A stretch of DNA of 64,000 nucleotides from Georgenia sp. M64 (GTDB lineage: Bacteria; Actinomycetota; Actinomycetes; Actinomycetales; Actinomycetaceae), in contig NZ_CP145809.1 of NCBI RefSeq assembly GCF_038049925.1, positions 1,984,001 through 2,048,000 of the forward strand, in the 5' to 3' direction. This document shows, piece by piece, positions 18,260-30,049 of the stretch. The notes under the pieces are model-generated. The model had not been told where the DNA came from. It searched no databases and saw only the letters and a list, made by a program, of their open reading frames with translations. Numbering within the stretch: position 1 is the stretch's first letter; every line of letters starts with the position of its first letter. The position numbers and the translations under genes are program-made.

Positions 18260-20371
18260 GTGCCCGCACCGTCCTACACCGAGCGCGTCACCGTGGTCCG
18301 CCGCTCCGACGTCGAGGTTCCCGGCCTCGGCACCGCCGCGCTCCTCGTCCTCGTCGCCGAGGACGGCTCGGACCGGCCGTGCTCGCTCGGCCCGACCGGC
18401 CTGGCCAACCTCCAGGCCGCAGTGGCCGAGGCCGGGTCCCGGGCAGCGCGCGGGGAGGTGGGCGCCGTCGTCCTCACCGGCGGCGGGCGGACCTTCCTCG
18501 CGGGCGCGGACCTGACGATGATGCGCGCCGCCACGACCGCCGCCGAGGTGCGGGACCTGGCCGAGGCGGGCCACCGCCTCGTGGCGGCGATCGCCGACCT
18601 GCCCGTGCCCACCCTCGCCCACCTCAACGGTGCCGCCCTCGGCGGCGGGCTCGAGATCGCCCTCGCGTGCGACCACCGCACGGCCGCCCCCGGGGTCCGC
18701 GCGATCGGCCTGCCGGAGGTCACCCTCGGCCTGCTGCCCGGCTGGGGCGGGTGCACGACCCTGCCCCGGCTGGTCGGCCCGGACGCCGCGCTGACGGTCA
18801 TCCTCGACAACCCCGCCCGGGGCAACACCCTCCTCGACGCCGCGGGCGCGCGGCGACTCGGCGTCGTCGACGCGGTCGTCGGCAGCCTCGAGGCCGCCCT
18901 GGAGCACCTCGGCGCCACCGCGGACGCCCCGGCCGGAGCGGGCAGCGGCCCCGCCGCCGACCAGGCCGATCCGTCGACCGCCGACGAGGCCGCCTGGACA
19001 GCGGCGGTCGAGGCGAGGCGTGAGCGCGCCCGGGCCGCCGCCGCAGGCGGGGCACCCGCCGCCGCGCGCGCCCTCGGCATCGTCGAGGCCTCCCGCACCC
19101 GCACCCGTGCCGAGTCCTTCGCCGCCGAGGACGACGGACTCACCGAGCTGGTCATGACCGACCAGTGCCGCGCGAGCCTCTACGCCGCGGACCTCCTCGG
19201 TCACCGCACCGGACGTCCCGGCCGGCCCGAGGGCGTCGAGCCCCGGCCGGTCACCACCGTGGGCATCGCGGGGGCCGGGCTCATGGCCGGGCAGCTCGCC
19301 CTGCTGCTGGCACGCTCCCTCCGCGTGCCGGTGACCATGCGCGACCTCGACGACGAGCGCGCCGCCCGCGGGCTGGCGGCAGTGCGGGCGGAGATCGGGC
19401 GGATGCGCGAGCGCGGCCGCCTCGACGAGGCCACCGCCGAGGAGCTCACCGGCCTCGTCACCGTCACGACCGACCTCGCCGACCTCGCCGGCGCCGACCT
19501 CGTCGTCGAGGCGGTGTTCGAGGAGCTGGAGGTCAAGCGCGCCGTCCTCTCCGAGCTCGAGGGCGTCGTCTCCCCCACCGCCGTGCTGGCGACGAACACC
19601 TCGGCCCTGTCCGTCACGGCGATGGCCGAGAACCTGCGCCACCCCGAGCGGGTGGTCGGCCTGCACTTCTTCAACCCCGTCGCCCAGATGCCGCTGGTCG
19701 AGGTGGTGCGGGCGCGGCGCACGGACGACCCCGCCTACGCGACGGCGTTCGCCGTGGCCGACCGCTGCCGCAAGACCGCGGTCGCCGTGGCCGACGCACC
19801 CGGCTTCGTCGTCAACCGGCTGCTCGTCCGCCTCCTCGGAGAGGTCCTCGGCTCCCTCGAGGAGGGCACCACCGTGGCCGAGGCCGACGCCGCGCTCGTG
19901 CCGATGGGCCTGCCGATGGGGCCCTTCCAGCTCCTCCAGCTCGTGGGGCCCGCCGTCGCCGAGCACGTCCTCGTCACCCTGCGCGAGCAGCTCGGCGAGC
20001 GGTACCCGGACTCGCCCGGCCTGCGCGCGGTGGTGGCGTCGGGCCGCGCGTTCGTCACCGGGAGCGGTCGGCCCACCGCGGCCTCGCCGGTGGACCCGGC
20101 GGTCCAGGAGCTGTTCGGCTCCCGGCGGTCGCCCGAGCCGCTGGACGCGGCCGGGGTGCTGCGCCGGGTGCAGCTGGCCCTGGCCGAGGAGACCCACCTC
20201 GTCCTGCGCGAGGGCGTCGTCACCGGTGCCGAGGACGTGGACCTGGCGATGATCCTCGGGGCGGGATGGCCGGCGCACAACGGCGGGCTGACGCCGTACC
20301 TGGACCGCACCGGTGCCGCCGAGGAACGCGGTGGGCGCTTCCACCCCCGGGGGGTCGCGGACCTGCCGTGA
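18260..20371 (+). CDS. 3-hydroxyacyl-CoA dehydrogenase/enoyl-CoA hydratase (FadB/FadJ type)
   Basis: 703-residue bifunctional beta-oxidation enzyme: hydration of trans-2-enoyl-CoA and NAD-dependent oxidation of the hydroxyacyl-CoA. Crotonase domain at about 1-215 (GRTFLAGADLTMM for the oxyanion hole; GAALGGGLEIALACDHR; GLPEVTLGLLPGWGG), a linker, then the dehydrogenase with dinucleotide loop GAGLMAG (about 337) and HFFNPVAQMPLVEVV carrying the catalytic His, and a C-terminal domain. GTG start preceded by a perfect AGGAGG, 4 nt away. The thiolase gene that usually lies directly upstream in related actinobacteria is not here. Confidence 0.92.
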   Translation: MPAPSYTERVTVVRRSDVEVPGLGTAALLVLVAEDGSDRPCSLGPTGLANLQAAVAEAGSRAARGEVGAVVLTGGGRTFLAGADLTMMRAATTAAEVRDLAEAGHRLVAAIADLPVPTLAHLNGAALGGGLEIALACDHRTAAPGVRAIGLPEVTLGLLPGWGGCTTLPRLVGPDAALTVILDNPARGNTLLDAAGARRLGVVDAVVGSLEAALEHLGATADAPAGAGSGPAADQADPSTADEAAWTAAVEARRERARAAAAGGAPAAARALGIVEASRTRTRAESFAAEDDGLTELVMTDQCRASLYAADLLGHRTGRPGRPEGVEPRPVTTVGIAGAGLMAGQLALLLARSLRVPVTMRDLDDERAARGLAAVRAEIGRMRERGRLDEATAEELTGLVTVTTDLADLAGADLVVEAVFEELEVKRAVLSELEGVVSPTAVLATNTSALSVTAMAENLRHPERVVGLHFFNPVAQMPLVEVVRARRTDDPAYATAFAVADRCRKTAVAVADAPGFVVNRLLVRLLGEVLGSLEEGTTVAEADAALVPMGLPMGPFQLLQLVGPAVAEHVLVTLREQLGERYPDSPGLRAVVASGRAFVTGSGRPTAASPVDPAVQELFGSRRSPEPLDAAGVLRRVQLALAEETHLVLREGVVTGAEDVDLAMILGAGWPAHNGGLTPYLDRTGAAEERGGRFHPRGVADLP

Positions 20372-20440
20372 GCAGGTGGGGTGCCCTGGCAGGCCGCGTG
20401 GCCGCCGGACGGTCGGGCGCGCCGCGGGTCTGCCGGACGG

Positions 20441-21328
20441 TTAGAAGACCGTCAGCCCCCGGTCGCGGAACTGTGCCCGAATCCGCTCGACGTCGGCGGC
20501 CTCGGGCGCCGGGGTCTCGCCGAGCTCGTAGGGCAGGTCCAGCCGCTCCCACTTGTCCCGGCCCATCTGGTGGAAGGGCAGGACCTCGACACGCTCGACC
20601 GTCGCCAGCGACGCGACGTGGTCGGCCACTGCCGCGACGTTGTCGGGCGCGTCGGTCAGGCCCGGCACGGCGACGAACCGGATCCACATCGGCGTGCCCC
20701 GCGCGGCGAGGCGCCGCGAGAAGTCCAGCGTCGGGGCGAGCTCGCGGCCCGTGGTGCGCAGGTAGGTCTGCGGCAGGCCCGACTTGACGTCGAGGAGGAC
20801 GAGGTCGACGTCGTCGAGCAGCGCGTCCGAGGCGTGGGTGCCGAGGAAGCCGGAGGTGTCGATGGTCGTGTGGACACCCATCTCCTTGGCCCCGCGCAGG
20901 AGCCGGCCGAGGAACGCCGGCTGCATGAGGGGCTCGCCGCCGGAGACGGTGAGCCCACCGCCGGTGGCGCGGAAGACCGGGAGGTAGCGCCGCACCCGGC
21001 GCAGGAGCTCGTCCACGGCCACGGGCTCGCCGTCGCGCATCCGCAGCGTGTCGGGGTTGTGGCAGTACAGGCACCGCAGGGGGCACCCCGCCAGGAAGAC
21101 GGTCATCCGGGTGCCCGGCCCGTCGACGGCCGTGACCAGCTCCCACGAGTGCATGGAGCCGATCTCGCCGGCCCGCACGGCCGCGACGTGCTCGCCGTGG
21201 CTCATCTCGGCCGTCGTCGCGATGCCCGCCGTGCCCGCCGAACGGCGCAGGCGCGGCACGGCGTCCTCGGGGACGGCGACGTACTCGCCGTTGATCCCGT
21301 CGGGCGCGACGACGGCCGGGAGCCTCAC
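20441..21328 (-). CDS. pflA: Pyruvate formate-lyase activating enzyme (radical SAM)
   Basis: 295-residue radical SAM enzyme that installs the glycyl radical on PflB, using a 4Fe-4S cluster and flavodoxin/ferredoxin electrons. Cluster motif CxxxCxxC at Cys82, Cys86, Cys89 (GCPLRCLYCHNPDT) and the GGEP motif (SGGEPLMQP). The N-terminus is about 55 residues longer than the E. coli enzyme; an internal ATG at 21205 (residue 42) would shorten it. The GTG at 21328 begins one nucleotide past the pflB stop, so the two are co-transcribed and probably coupled. It acts only without oxygen. Confidence 0.95.
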   Translation of the reverse strand: MRLPAVVAPDGINGEYVAVPEDAVPRLRRSAGTAGIATTAEMSHGEHVAAVRAGEIGSMHSWELVTAVDGPGTRMTVFLAGCPLRCLYCHNPDTLRMRDGEPVAVDELLRRVRRYLPVFRATGGGLTVSGGEPLMQPAFLGRLLRGAKEMGVHTTIDTSGFLGTHASDALLDDVDLVLLDVKSGLPQTYLRTTGRELAPTLDFSRRLAARGTPMWIRFVAVPGLTDAPDNVAAVADHVASLATVERVEVLPFHQMGRDKWERLDLPYELGETPAPEAADVERIRAQFRDRGLTVF

Positions 21329-21329
21329 C

Positions 21330-23597
21330 TCACAGGCCGCCGTGGAAGGTGCGGGAGATGACGTCGAGCTGCTGCTCCCGGGTGAGCCGGACGAAGTTCA
21401 CCGCGTAGCCGGACACGCGGATCGTCAGCTGCGGGTACTTCTCCGGGTTCTCCATCGCCTCGTAGAGGGTGTCCCGGTTCAGCACGTTGACGTTCATGTG
21501 GTAGCCCTGCGAGCCCATGTAGGCGTCGAGGAGGCCCACGAGGTTGGTGGCCTGCTCGTCCGCTGTCCGGCCCAGGCCCGACGGGACGACCGTGTTGGTC
21601 AGGGAGATCCCGTCCTGCGCCTCGTTGTAGGGCAGCTTCGCCACCGACAGCGCCGAGGCGAGCATGCCGTGGGTGTCGCGCCCGTTCATGGGGTTGGCGC
21701 CCGGCGCGAACGGCTCGCCCGAGCGGCGCCCGTCCGGGGTGTTGCCGGTGTGCTTGCCGTAGACGACGTTGGAGGTGATCGTCAGCACGGACTGGGTGTG
21801 CACGGCGTCGCGGTAGGTGGCCAGCGCCCGGATCTTCGTCATGAACCGCTCGACGAGCGTGACGGCGATGGAGTCCACGCGGTCGTCGTCGTTGCCGAAC
21901 ATCGGGAAGTCGCCCTCGGTGACGTAGTCGACGACGAGGCCGGCCTCGTTGCGCACGGGGTGCACGGTGGCGTAGCGGATGGCGGAGAGGGAGTCCGCGG
22001 CCACGGACAGGCCCGCGATGCCGCAGGCCATGGTGCGCAGCACGTCCTTGTCGTGCAGGGCCATCTCCAGGCGCTCGTAGGCGTACTTGTCGTGCATGTA
22101 GTGGATGCAGTTGAGCGCGTCGACGTAGGTCGCGGCCAGCCAGTCCAGCAGGGTGTCGTACTTGCCCAGGACCTCGCCGTAGTCGAGGACGTCACCGGTC
22201 ACGGGCTCGCTCACGGGGGCGATCTGCTGGCCGGAGTTCTCGTCCCGCCCGCCGTTGATGGCGTAGAGCAGGGCCTTGGCGAGGTTGACCCGGGCGCCGA
22301 AGAACTGCATCTGCTTGCCCACGGCCATGGGCGAGACGCAGCACGCGATCGCCGAGTCGTCGCCCCACGCGCCGCAGATCTGGGCGTCGGACTCGTACTG
22401 GATGGCGGAGGTGTCGATGGAGACCTGCGCGCAGAACTTCTTGAAGCCCTCGGGCAGGTGCTCGCTCCACAGCACGGTGAGGTTCGGCTCGGGCGCGGGA
22501 CCGAGGTTGTACAGGGTCTGCAGCATCCGGAAGGAGGTCTTCGACACCAGGGTCCGGCCGTCGTCGCCCATGCCGCCGATGGACTCCGTCACCCAGGTCG
22601 GGTCGCCGGAGAACAGCTCGTCGTACTCGGGGGTCCGCAGGAACCGCACGATGCGCAGCTTGATGACGAAGTCGTCGATGATCTCCTGCGCCTGGCTCTC
22701 GGTGAGGCGGCCGGCGGCGAGGTCACGCTGGAGGTAGACGTCGAGGAAGGTCGAGGTGCGGCCCAGCGACATCGCCGCGCCGTTCTGCTCCTTGACCGCG
22801 CCGAGGTAGGCGAAGTACAGCCACTGCACGGCCTCGCGGCCGGTCGCGGCGGGCCGGGAGATGTCGAAGCCGTAGGAGGCCGCCATCTCCTTGAGCTCGA
22901 CCAGCGCGCGGATCTGCTCGCTGTTCTCCTCACGGTCGCGGATGACGTCCTCGGTGCTGCGCACCGCGTCCATCTCGGCCCGGTCGCGCTTCTTCTGGGC
23001 GATGAGGTGGTCGACGCCGTACAGGGCCACCCGGCGGTAGTCGCCGATGATGCGGCCGCGGCCGTAGGCGTCGGGCAGGCCGGTGACGAGGTGGGAGCTG
23101 CGTGCGCGGCGGACGTCGGGCGGGTAGACGTCGAAGACGCCGGCGTTGTGGGTCTTGCGGTACTTGGTGAAGATGTCCTTCACGACCGGGTCGACCTCGT
23201 ACCCGTAGGTCTTGAGGGAGGTCTCGACCATCCGCCAGCCGCCGTAGGGCATGATCGCCCGCTTGAGCGGCGCGTCGGTCTGCAGGCCCACGATGAGCTC
23301 GGCGTCCTTGTCGATGTAGCCCGGCGCGTGCGCGGTGATCCCGGCAGGGGTGACGGGGTCGATGTCGTAGACGCCCTTCTCCCGCTCGGCGGGGAACATC
23401 CCCGACAGGACCTCCCAGATGTGGGTGGTGCGTGCGGTGGGGCCGGCGAGGAAGGACGCGTCCCCCTCGTACGGGGTGTAGTTGCGCTGGATGAAGTCGC
23501 GCACGTCCACGCCGTCCTGCCACGGACCGGCGACGAACGTCGCCCACGGGTCGGCCGCGCGGGCCTCGTCGACGGGCTCCTGGATGGTCGTGGCCAT
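21330..23597 (-). CDS. pflB: Formate C-acetyltransferase (pyruvate formate-lyase)
   Basis: 755-residue glycyl-radical enzyme: pyruvate + CoA to acetyl-CoA + formate in anaerobic fermentation. Active-site cysteines Cys419-Cys420 (IACCVSPMA) and radical Gly730 in RVSGYAVNF, 26 residues from the C-terminus as in E. coli. ATG start with AGGAGG 6 nt upstream. The leader (minus strand TACTGT at about 23646-23651, then an inverted repeat at 23619-23635) may be regulatory. Presence of pflBA implies mixed-acid fermentation; no formate channel gene is next to it. The pair sits between the FadB-type gene and dxs, which are neighbours in many relatives. Confidence 0.97.
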   Translation of the reverse strand: MATTIQEPVDEARAADPWATFVAGPWQDGVDVRDFIQRNYTPYEGDASFLAGPTARTTHIWEVLSGMFPAEREKGVYDIDPVTPAGITAHAPGYIDKDAELIVGLQTDAPLKRAIMPYGGWRMVETSLKTYGYEVDPVVKDIFTKYRKTHNAGVFDVYPPDVRRARSSHLVTGLPDAYGRGRIIGDYRRVALYGVDHLIAQKKRDRAEMDAVRSTEDVIRDREENSEQIRALVELKEMAASYGFDISRPAATGREAVQWLYFAYLGAVKEQNGAAMSLGRTSTFLDVYLQRDLAAGRLTESQAQEIIDDFVIKLRIVRFLRTPEYDELFSGDPTWVTESIGGMGDDGRTLVSKTSFRMLQTLYNLGPAPEPNLTVLWSEHLPEGFKKFCAQVSIDTSAIQYESDAQICGAWGDDSAIACCVSPMAVGKQMQFFGARVNLAKALLYAINGGRDENSGQQIAPVSEPVTGDVLDYGEVLGKYDTLLDWLAATYVDALNCIHYMHDKYAYERLEMALHDKDVLRTMACGIAGLSVAADSLSAIRYATVHPVRNEAGLVVDYVTEGDFPMFGNDDDRVDSIAVTLVERFMTKIRALATYRDAVHTQSVLTITSNVVYGKHTGNTPDGRRSGEPFAPGANPMNGRDTHGMLASALSVAKLPYNEAQDGISLTNTVVPSGLGRTADEQATNLVGLLDAYMGSQGYHMNVNVLNRDTLYEAMENPEKYPQLTIRVSGYAVNFVRLTREQQLDVISRTFHGGL

Positions 23598-23618
23598 TCC
23601 TGCCTCCTACGTGTGCCT

Positions 23619-23635
23619 GCGGCAGATCTTGCCGC
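23619..23635. promoter_or_regulatory. Inverted repeat in the pflB leader
   Basis: GCGGCA-GATCT-TGCCGC, 6-bp perfect arms, lying between the candidate -10 (TACTGT, minus strand) and the pflB ribosome-binding site. Could be an operator or a leader hairpin; no match to a consensus that I recognise. Confidence 0.4.
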
Positions 23636-23728
23636 CTGTCACAACAGTACGAATCGGACACCCGCTCGCGCGTGGGACCTAGGGCTGGGAGGGGCCGTGC
23701 GCTCCCTCACAGCGACGTGCCCGCGGGG

Positions 23729-25636
23729 TCAGACCTCGGTGGCGTCGACCCGGCTCGGCAGGGCGGGCAGGGAGGCGACCGAGGCCGCGGTCTCGCGGGC
23801 GATGTCCTGCCCGCGCAGGTGGAAGTCCTCGACGAGCTCGCCCCGGGAGGCGTGCTCGAGGAAGCGCAGGGGGATGCCGTGCGAGCGGACGGGGACGTCC
23901 CACCCGGCCCCGGCCACGGCGTCGCGCAGGGCGGAGCCGACGCCGGCGGTGACGAGGCCGTCCTCGACCGTCACGACGAGGTCGTGCCGGGCGGCCAGAT
24001 CGACGAGGTCGGCGGCGACGGGCAGCACCCAGCGAGGGTCGACCACGGTCGAGCCGATGCCCTGCGCGTTGAGCGCGGCACCGACCTCCACGGCGGTGCG
24101 GGCCATCGCCCCGACGCCGACGACGAGCACCCGGGGCGTGCCGGCGTGCCGGGCGAGGACGTCCACGCTGCCCTGGCGCGCCAGGGCGGGCAGCTCCTCG
24201 GGGACGGCGCCCTTGGGGTAGCGCACCACCGTCGGGCCGTCCTCGACCGCGACCGCCTCGCGCAGCTCGGCCCGCAGGGTCTCCGCGTCCCGGGGGGCGG
24301 CCAGCCGCAGGCCCGGCACGGTGCGCAGCAGCGCCATGTCCCACATGCCGTTGTGCGAGGCGCCGTCGTCCCCGGTGAGCCCGGCCCGGTCGAGCACGAA
24401 CGTCACGCCGGCCCGGTGCAGGGCGACGTCCATGAGGACCTGGTCGTAGCCGCGGTTGAGGAAGGTCGCGTACAGGGCGACGACGGGGTGGAGCCCGGCG
24501 AAGGCCATGCCGGCGGCGGAGGTCACCGCGTGCTGCTCGGCGATGCCCACGTCGAAGACCCGGTCGGGGAACTCCTCGGCGAAGGGGGCCAGGCCCACCG
24601 GGGCGAGCATCGCGGCGGTGAGCGCGACGACGTCGGAGCGGCGCCGGGCGATCTCGACGATCTCCTCCGCGAAGACGCTCGTCCACCCGAACCGTGACGG
24701 CGCCACCGGGAGACCCGTCTCGGGGTGGATCACCCCCACGGCGTGGAACCGGTCGCGCACGTCCTCCTCGGCGGGCGTGTACCCCCGGCCCTTCTCCGTG
24801 ATGGCGTGGACGATGACCGGGCCGCCGTAGGCCCGCGCACGGGTGAGGGCGAACTCCATCGCGGTGATGTCGTGCCCGTCGACGGGCCCGACGTACTTGA
24901 TGCCGAGGCCCTCGAAGAGCCCCTGCGGGGCGATGACGTCCTTGAGGCCCTTCTTCATGCCGTGCAGGGCGTCGAACGCGACGCGCCCCGGGGTCCCCGA
25001 GCGCTGGAGCGTCCGCTTGCCCCAGCCGAGGACCTTCTCGTAGCTCGGGGTGGTGCGCAGCGCGTCGAGGTGGTGGGCCAGCCCGCCGATCGTCGGGGCG
25101 TAGGAGCGGCCGTTGTCGTTGACGACGATGATGAGGGAGCGGTCCTGGCCGTCGGCGATGTTGTTGAGCGCCTCCCACGCCATGCCACCGGTCAGCGCGC
25201 CGTCACCGATGACCGCGACGACGCAGCGGTCATCGAGACCGCGCAGCTCGTTCGCCTTGGCGATGCCGTCGGCCCAGCTCAGCGCGGTGGAGGCGTGGGA
25301 GTTCTCCACGATGTCGTGGTCGGACTCGGCCCGGGAGGGGTACCCGGACATCCCGCCGCGGCGGCGCAGGCCGGAGAAGTCCTGCCGGCCGGTGAGGAGC
25401 TTGTGGACATAGGCCTGGTGCCCGGTGTCGAAGACGATCCGGTCCACCGGGGAGTCGAAGACCCGGTGCAGCGCGATGGTCAGCTCGACGACGCCGAGGT
25501 TGGGTCCCATGTGGCCACCGGTGGCCGAGACCGAGCTGACGAGGAACTCCCGGATCTCCTTGGCCAGGACCTCCAGCTCGGGGGACGTCAGCCGTCGCAG
25601 GTCGGCGGGGCGGCGGATGCGCTCCAGCTGGCTCAT
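23729..25636 (-). CDS. dxs: 1-deoxy-D-xylulose-5-phosphate synthase
   Basis: 635-residue thiamine-diphosphate enzyme condensing pyruvate and glyceraldehyde-3-phosphate, first step of the MEP isoprenoid pathway. Conserved parts: [12 protein letters not shown] (40-51), the ThDP/Mg motif [16 protein letters not shown] (144-159), and the transketolase C-terminal region with [19 protein letters not shown] start at the ATG at 25636, which has GGGAGG close upstream; a GTG-like extension of 15 residues is possible. A -10 TACAGT lies at 25680-25685. The isoprenoid supply links with the polyprenyl synthase at 55298. Confidence 0.96.
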   Translation of the reverse strand: MSQLERIRRPADLRRLTSPELEVLAKEIREFLVSSVSATGGHMGPNLGVVELTIALHRVFDSPVDRIVFDTGHQAYVHKLLTGRQDFSGLRRRGGMSGYPSRAESDHDIVENSHASTALSWADGIAKANELRGLDDRCVVAVIGDGALTGGMAWEALNNIADGQDRSLIIVVNDNGRSYAPTIGGLAHHLDALRTTPSYEKVLGWGKRTLQRSGTPGRVAFDALHGMKKGLKDVIAPQGLFEGLGIKYVGPVDGHDITAMEFALTRARAYGGPVIVHAITEKGRGYTPAEEDVRDRFHAVGVIHPETGLPVAPSRFGWTSVFAEEIVEIARRRSDVVALTAAMLAPVGLAPFAEEFPDRVFDVGIAEQHAVTSAAGMAFAGLHPVVALYATFLNRGYDQVLMDVALHRAGVTFVLDRAGLTGDDGASHNGMWDMALLRTVPGLRLAAPRDAETLRAELREAVAVEDGPTVVRYPKGAVPEELPALARQGSVDVLARHAGTPRVLVVGVGAMARTAVEVGAALNAQGIGSTVVDPRWVLPVAADLVDLAARHDLVVTVEDGLVTAGVGSALRDAVAGAGWDVPVRSHGIPLRFLEHASRGELVEDFHLRGQDIARETAASVASLPALPSRVDATEV

Positions 25637-25679
25637 GGTCGGTCCCTCCCCGGAGCGCGAGGAAACGCACCGGTGCAAC

Positions 25680-25685
25680 ACTGTA
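25680..25685 (-). promoter_or_regulatory. -10 element of dxs
   Basis: TACAGT on the minus strand about 44 nt before the dxs ATG. Supports independent transcription of dxs from aconitase. Confidence 0.45.
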
Positions 25686-25801
25686 GGACGCGCGGCGGCC
25701 CCGGGCGAGGCCTGAGGGCGTGCGGGTGGTCACCGTCGTTCCGCGCGACGGTCCGCGGCCGACCGACGACGGGCTGGGGCCGAACGACGGCGGCGCCCGA
25801 C

Positions 25802-25850
25802 CGACGACGGTGGGCCCGCCCGGAGGTTCCGGAGGGGGCCACCGTCGTCG
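25802..25850 (-). terminator. Long stem-loop after aconitase
   Basis: Perfect 12-bp arms CGACGACGGTGG (25802-25813) and CCACCGTCGTCG (25839-25850) with a 25-nt GC-rich loop, 10 nt past the acnA stop. The left arm overlaps one copy of a 14-bp direct repeat CCGACCGACGACGG (25759-25772 and 25797-25810). Confidence 0.6.
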
Positions 25851-25859
25851 ACGCTCCGG

Positions 25860-28664
<2,805 letters not shown>

Positions 28665-28750
28665 TTGTGCTCCTCGGCTCGTGCTGGCGCGTGCGGTGCG
28701 CGTCTGTGCGCCTGCGGCCATCGTTCCACGGCCCCCACCACACCCTCTTA

Positions 28751-28768
28751 TATCTCGATGTCAAGATA
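28751..28768. promoter_or_regulatory. Near-palindromic operator candidate upstream of aconitase
   Basis: TATCTCGATGTCAAGATA; 7 of 9 base pairs are symmetric, and it sits in a strikingly AT-rich island of an otherwise GC-rich intergenic region. On the minus strand it contains TTGACA followed by ATATAAG, so it probably overlaps the acnA promoter. The regulator is not identified. Confidence 0.55.
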
Positions 28769-28801
28769 GTTCCTCGTCCGGGGTGTGTCCACCGACACGC
28801 C

Positions 28802-30049
28802 TCACGGGCGGCGCAGCGTGACGACGACCTCGAAGTGGTGCGTGTGCGGGAAGAGGTCGAACGCCCGGACCGCGGTGGGGACGTAGCCGTGGTCGCGGGC
28901 GGCCCGCAGGTCGCGGGCCAGGGCGGCGGGGTCGCACGCCACGTGGACGACCCGGTCGGCGCCCAGCGCGGCCACGGCCGCCATGACGCCGGGGCCGGCG
29001 CCGGTGCGCGGCGGGTCCAGGACCACGACGTCGGCCCCGGCCCCGGCGGCGACGGCCGCCGGGTCGACGCGTCCGTGGTGGAGCGTGGCCCACGGCTGGT
29101 CGTGGAGGTTGCGCCGGGCGTCGCGGACGGCGTCGGCGGCCCCCTCCACCGTGAGGACCCCGCCGGCCGGGCCCACGGCGAGGGCCAGCGGCAGGCTCAG
29201 CAGCCCGGCACCGGCGTAGAGCTCGAGCACCCGCTCCCCCGGCCGGGGCGCGGCGGCCTCGAGGACGGCGTCGACGAGGGTGGCGGGGGCGGCGCGGTGG
29301 ACCTGCCAGAAGCCGGCGCCGCCGACGCGGTAGGTGAGCTCGCCGAGCGAGGTGCCGACCCGCTCGCGCACGCTGCGCCGCGGCGGGCCGGTGCGGCGCC
29401 GGGCGGCGGGCTCGCCGTCGACGAGGACGAGCGGGTCCCCGGCGCTCGGGGCGACCGCCTGCACGCGGGCGCCCGGCGCCCAGGTCGGACGCCACGGGGA
29501 GCCCGCGCCCAGCAGCTCGAGCCCGGTGATCCCCTCCGCCGCGAGGGGCATCGCCGCCAGGGCCAGCACGTCGTGGCTGCGGAAGCGGTGCATCCCGGCC
29601 AGGCCGGCGCGGTCGACGGTCAGCTCGATGCGGGTGCGGGTGGCCAGACCGTCGTCGTCGCCGGGCAGGGCCTCGACGTCCACGCCCTGCGGGCGCACCG
29701 CGGCGACGTCGGCGGCGACCTCCTCCCCGCCGATCCTCCGCAGCGTGTCGGCCAGGACGCGGGCCTTCCAGGCCCGCTGGGCCGGCAGCGCCACGTGGGC
29801 CAGCTCGCCGCCGCCGACGCCGCCGGGCCCGGCCTCGGGCCACACGGAGGCGACACGCTCGGCCGCGGGTGTGAGGATCTCGACGGCGTCGGCCCGCCAG
29901 AAGCGCGAGCGGCGGTCGGTGACGTCGAGGACGACCTCCTCGCCCTCGATGGCGTGGCGGACGAAGACCACGCGGCCGTCCAGCCGGGCGACGCAGTGGC
30001 CGCCGTGCGCCGGGGGGCCGACGGTGACGACCGGGCGTTCCTCGCTCAC
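28802..30049 (-). CDS. SAM-dependent RNA methyltransferase, TrmA/RumA-like
   Basis: About 415 residues. N-terminal TRAM-like barrel (VTVGPPAHGGHCVARLDGRVVFVRHAIEGEEV, about 6-40), a central RNA-binding region, then the Rossmann methyltransferase: SAM loop VLELYAGAGLLSLPLA, DPPRTG, and the catalytic cysteine motif HVACDPAALARDL. This is the m5U methyltransferase fold acting on tRNA or rRNA uridine. The four N-terminal Fe-S cysteines of RlmD are not evident. The GTG start overlaps the stop of the upstream permease (GTGA), so the two form an operon, an arrangement common in actinobacteria. Confidence 0.85.
   Translation of the reverse strand: MSEERPVVTVGPPAHGGHCVARLDGRVVFVRHAIEGEEVVLDVTDRRSRFWRADAVEILTPAAERVASVWPEAGPGGVGGGELAHVALPAQRAWKARVLADTLRRIGGEEVAADVAAVRPQGVDVEALPGDDDGLATRTRIELTVDRAGLAGMHRFRSHDVLALAAMPLAAEGITGLELLGAGSPWRPTWAPGARVQAVAPSAGDPLVLVDGEPAARRRTGPPRRSVRERVGTSLGELTYRVGGAGFWQVHRAAPATLVDAVLEAAAPRPGERVLELYAGAGLLSLPLALAVGPAGGVLTVEGAADAVRDARRNLHDQPWATLHHGRVDPAAVAAGAGADVVVLDPPRTGAGPGVMAAVAALGADRVVHVACDPAALARDLRAARDHGYVPTAVRAFDLFPHTHHFEVVVTLRRP

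Noticed and set aside
21205-21328. pflA start misplacement as evidence of a fused extra domain
   Set aside because: The 41-residue extension has no domain and similar extensions occur in actinobacterial PflA proteins; it is only a start-site question.
21048-24221. Long open frame of over 1000 codons on the plus strand
   Set aside because: It is the antisense shadow of pflA, pflB and dxs; composition is Val/Gly/Asp-rich with no domain, while the minus strand has complete enzymes.
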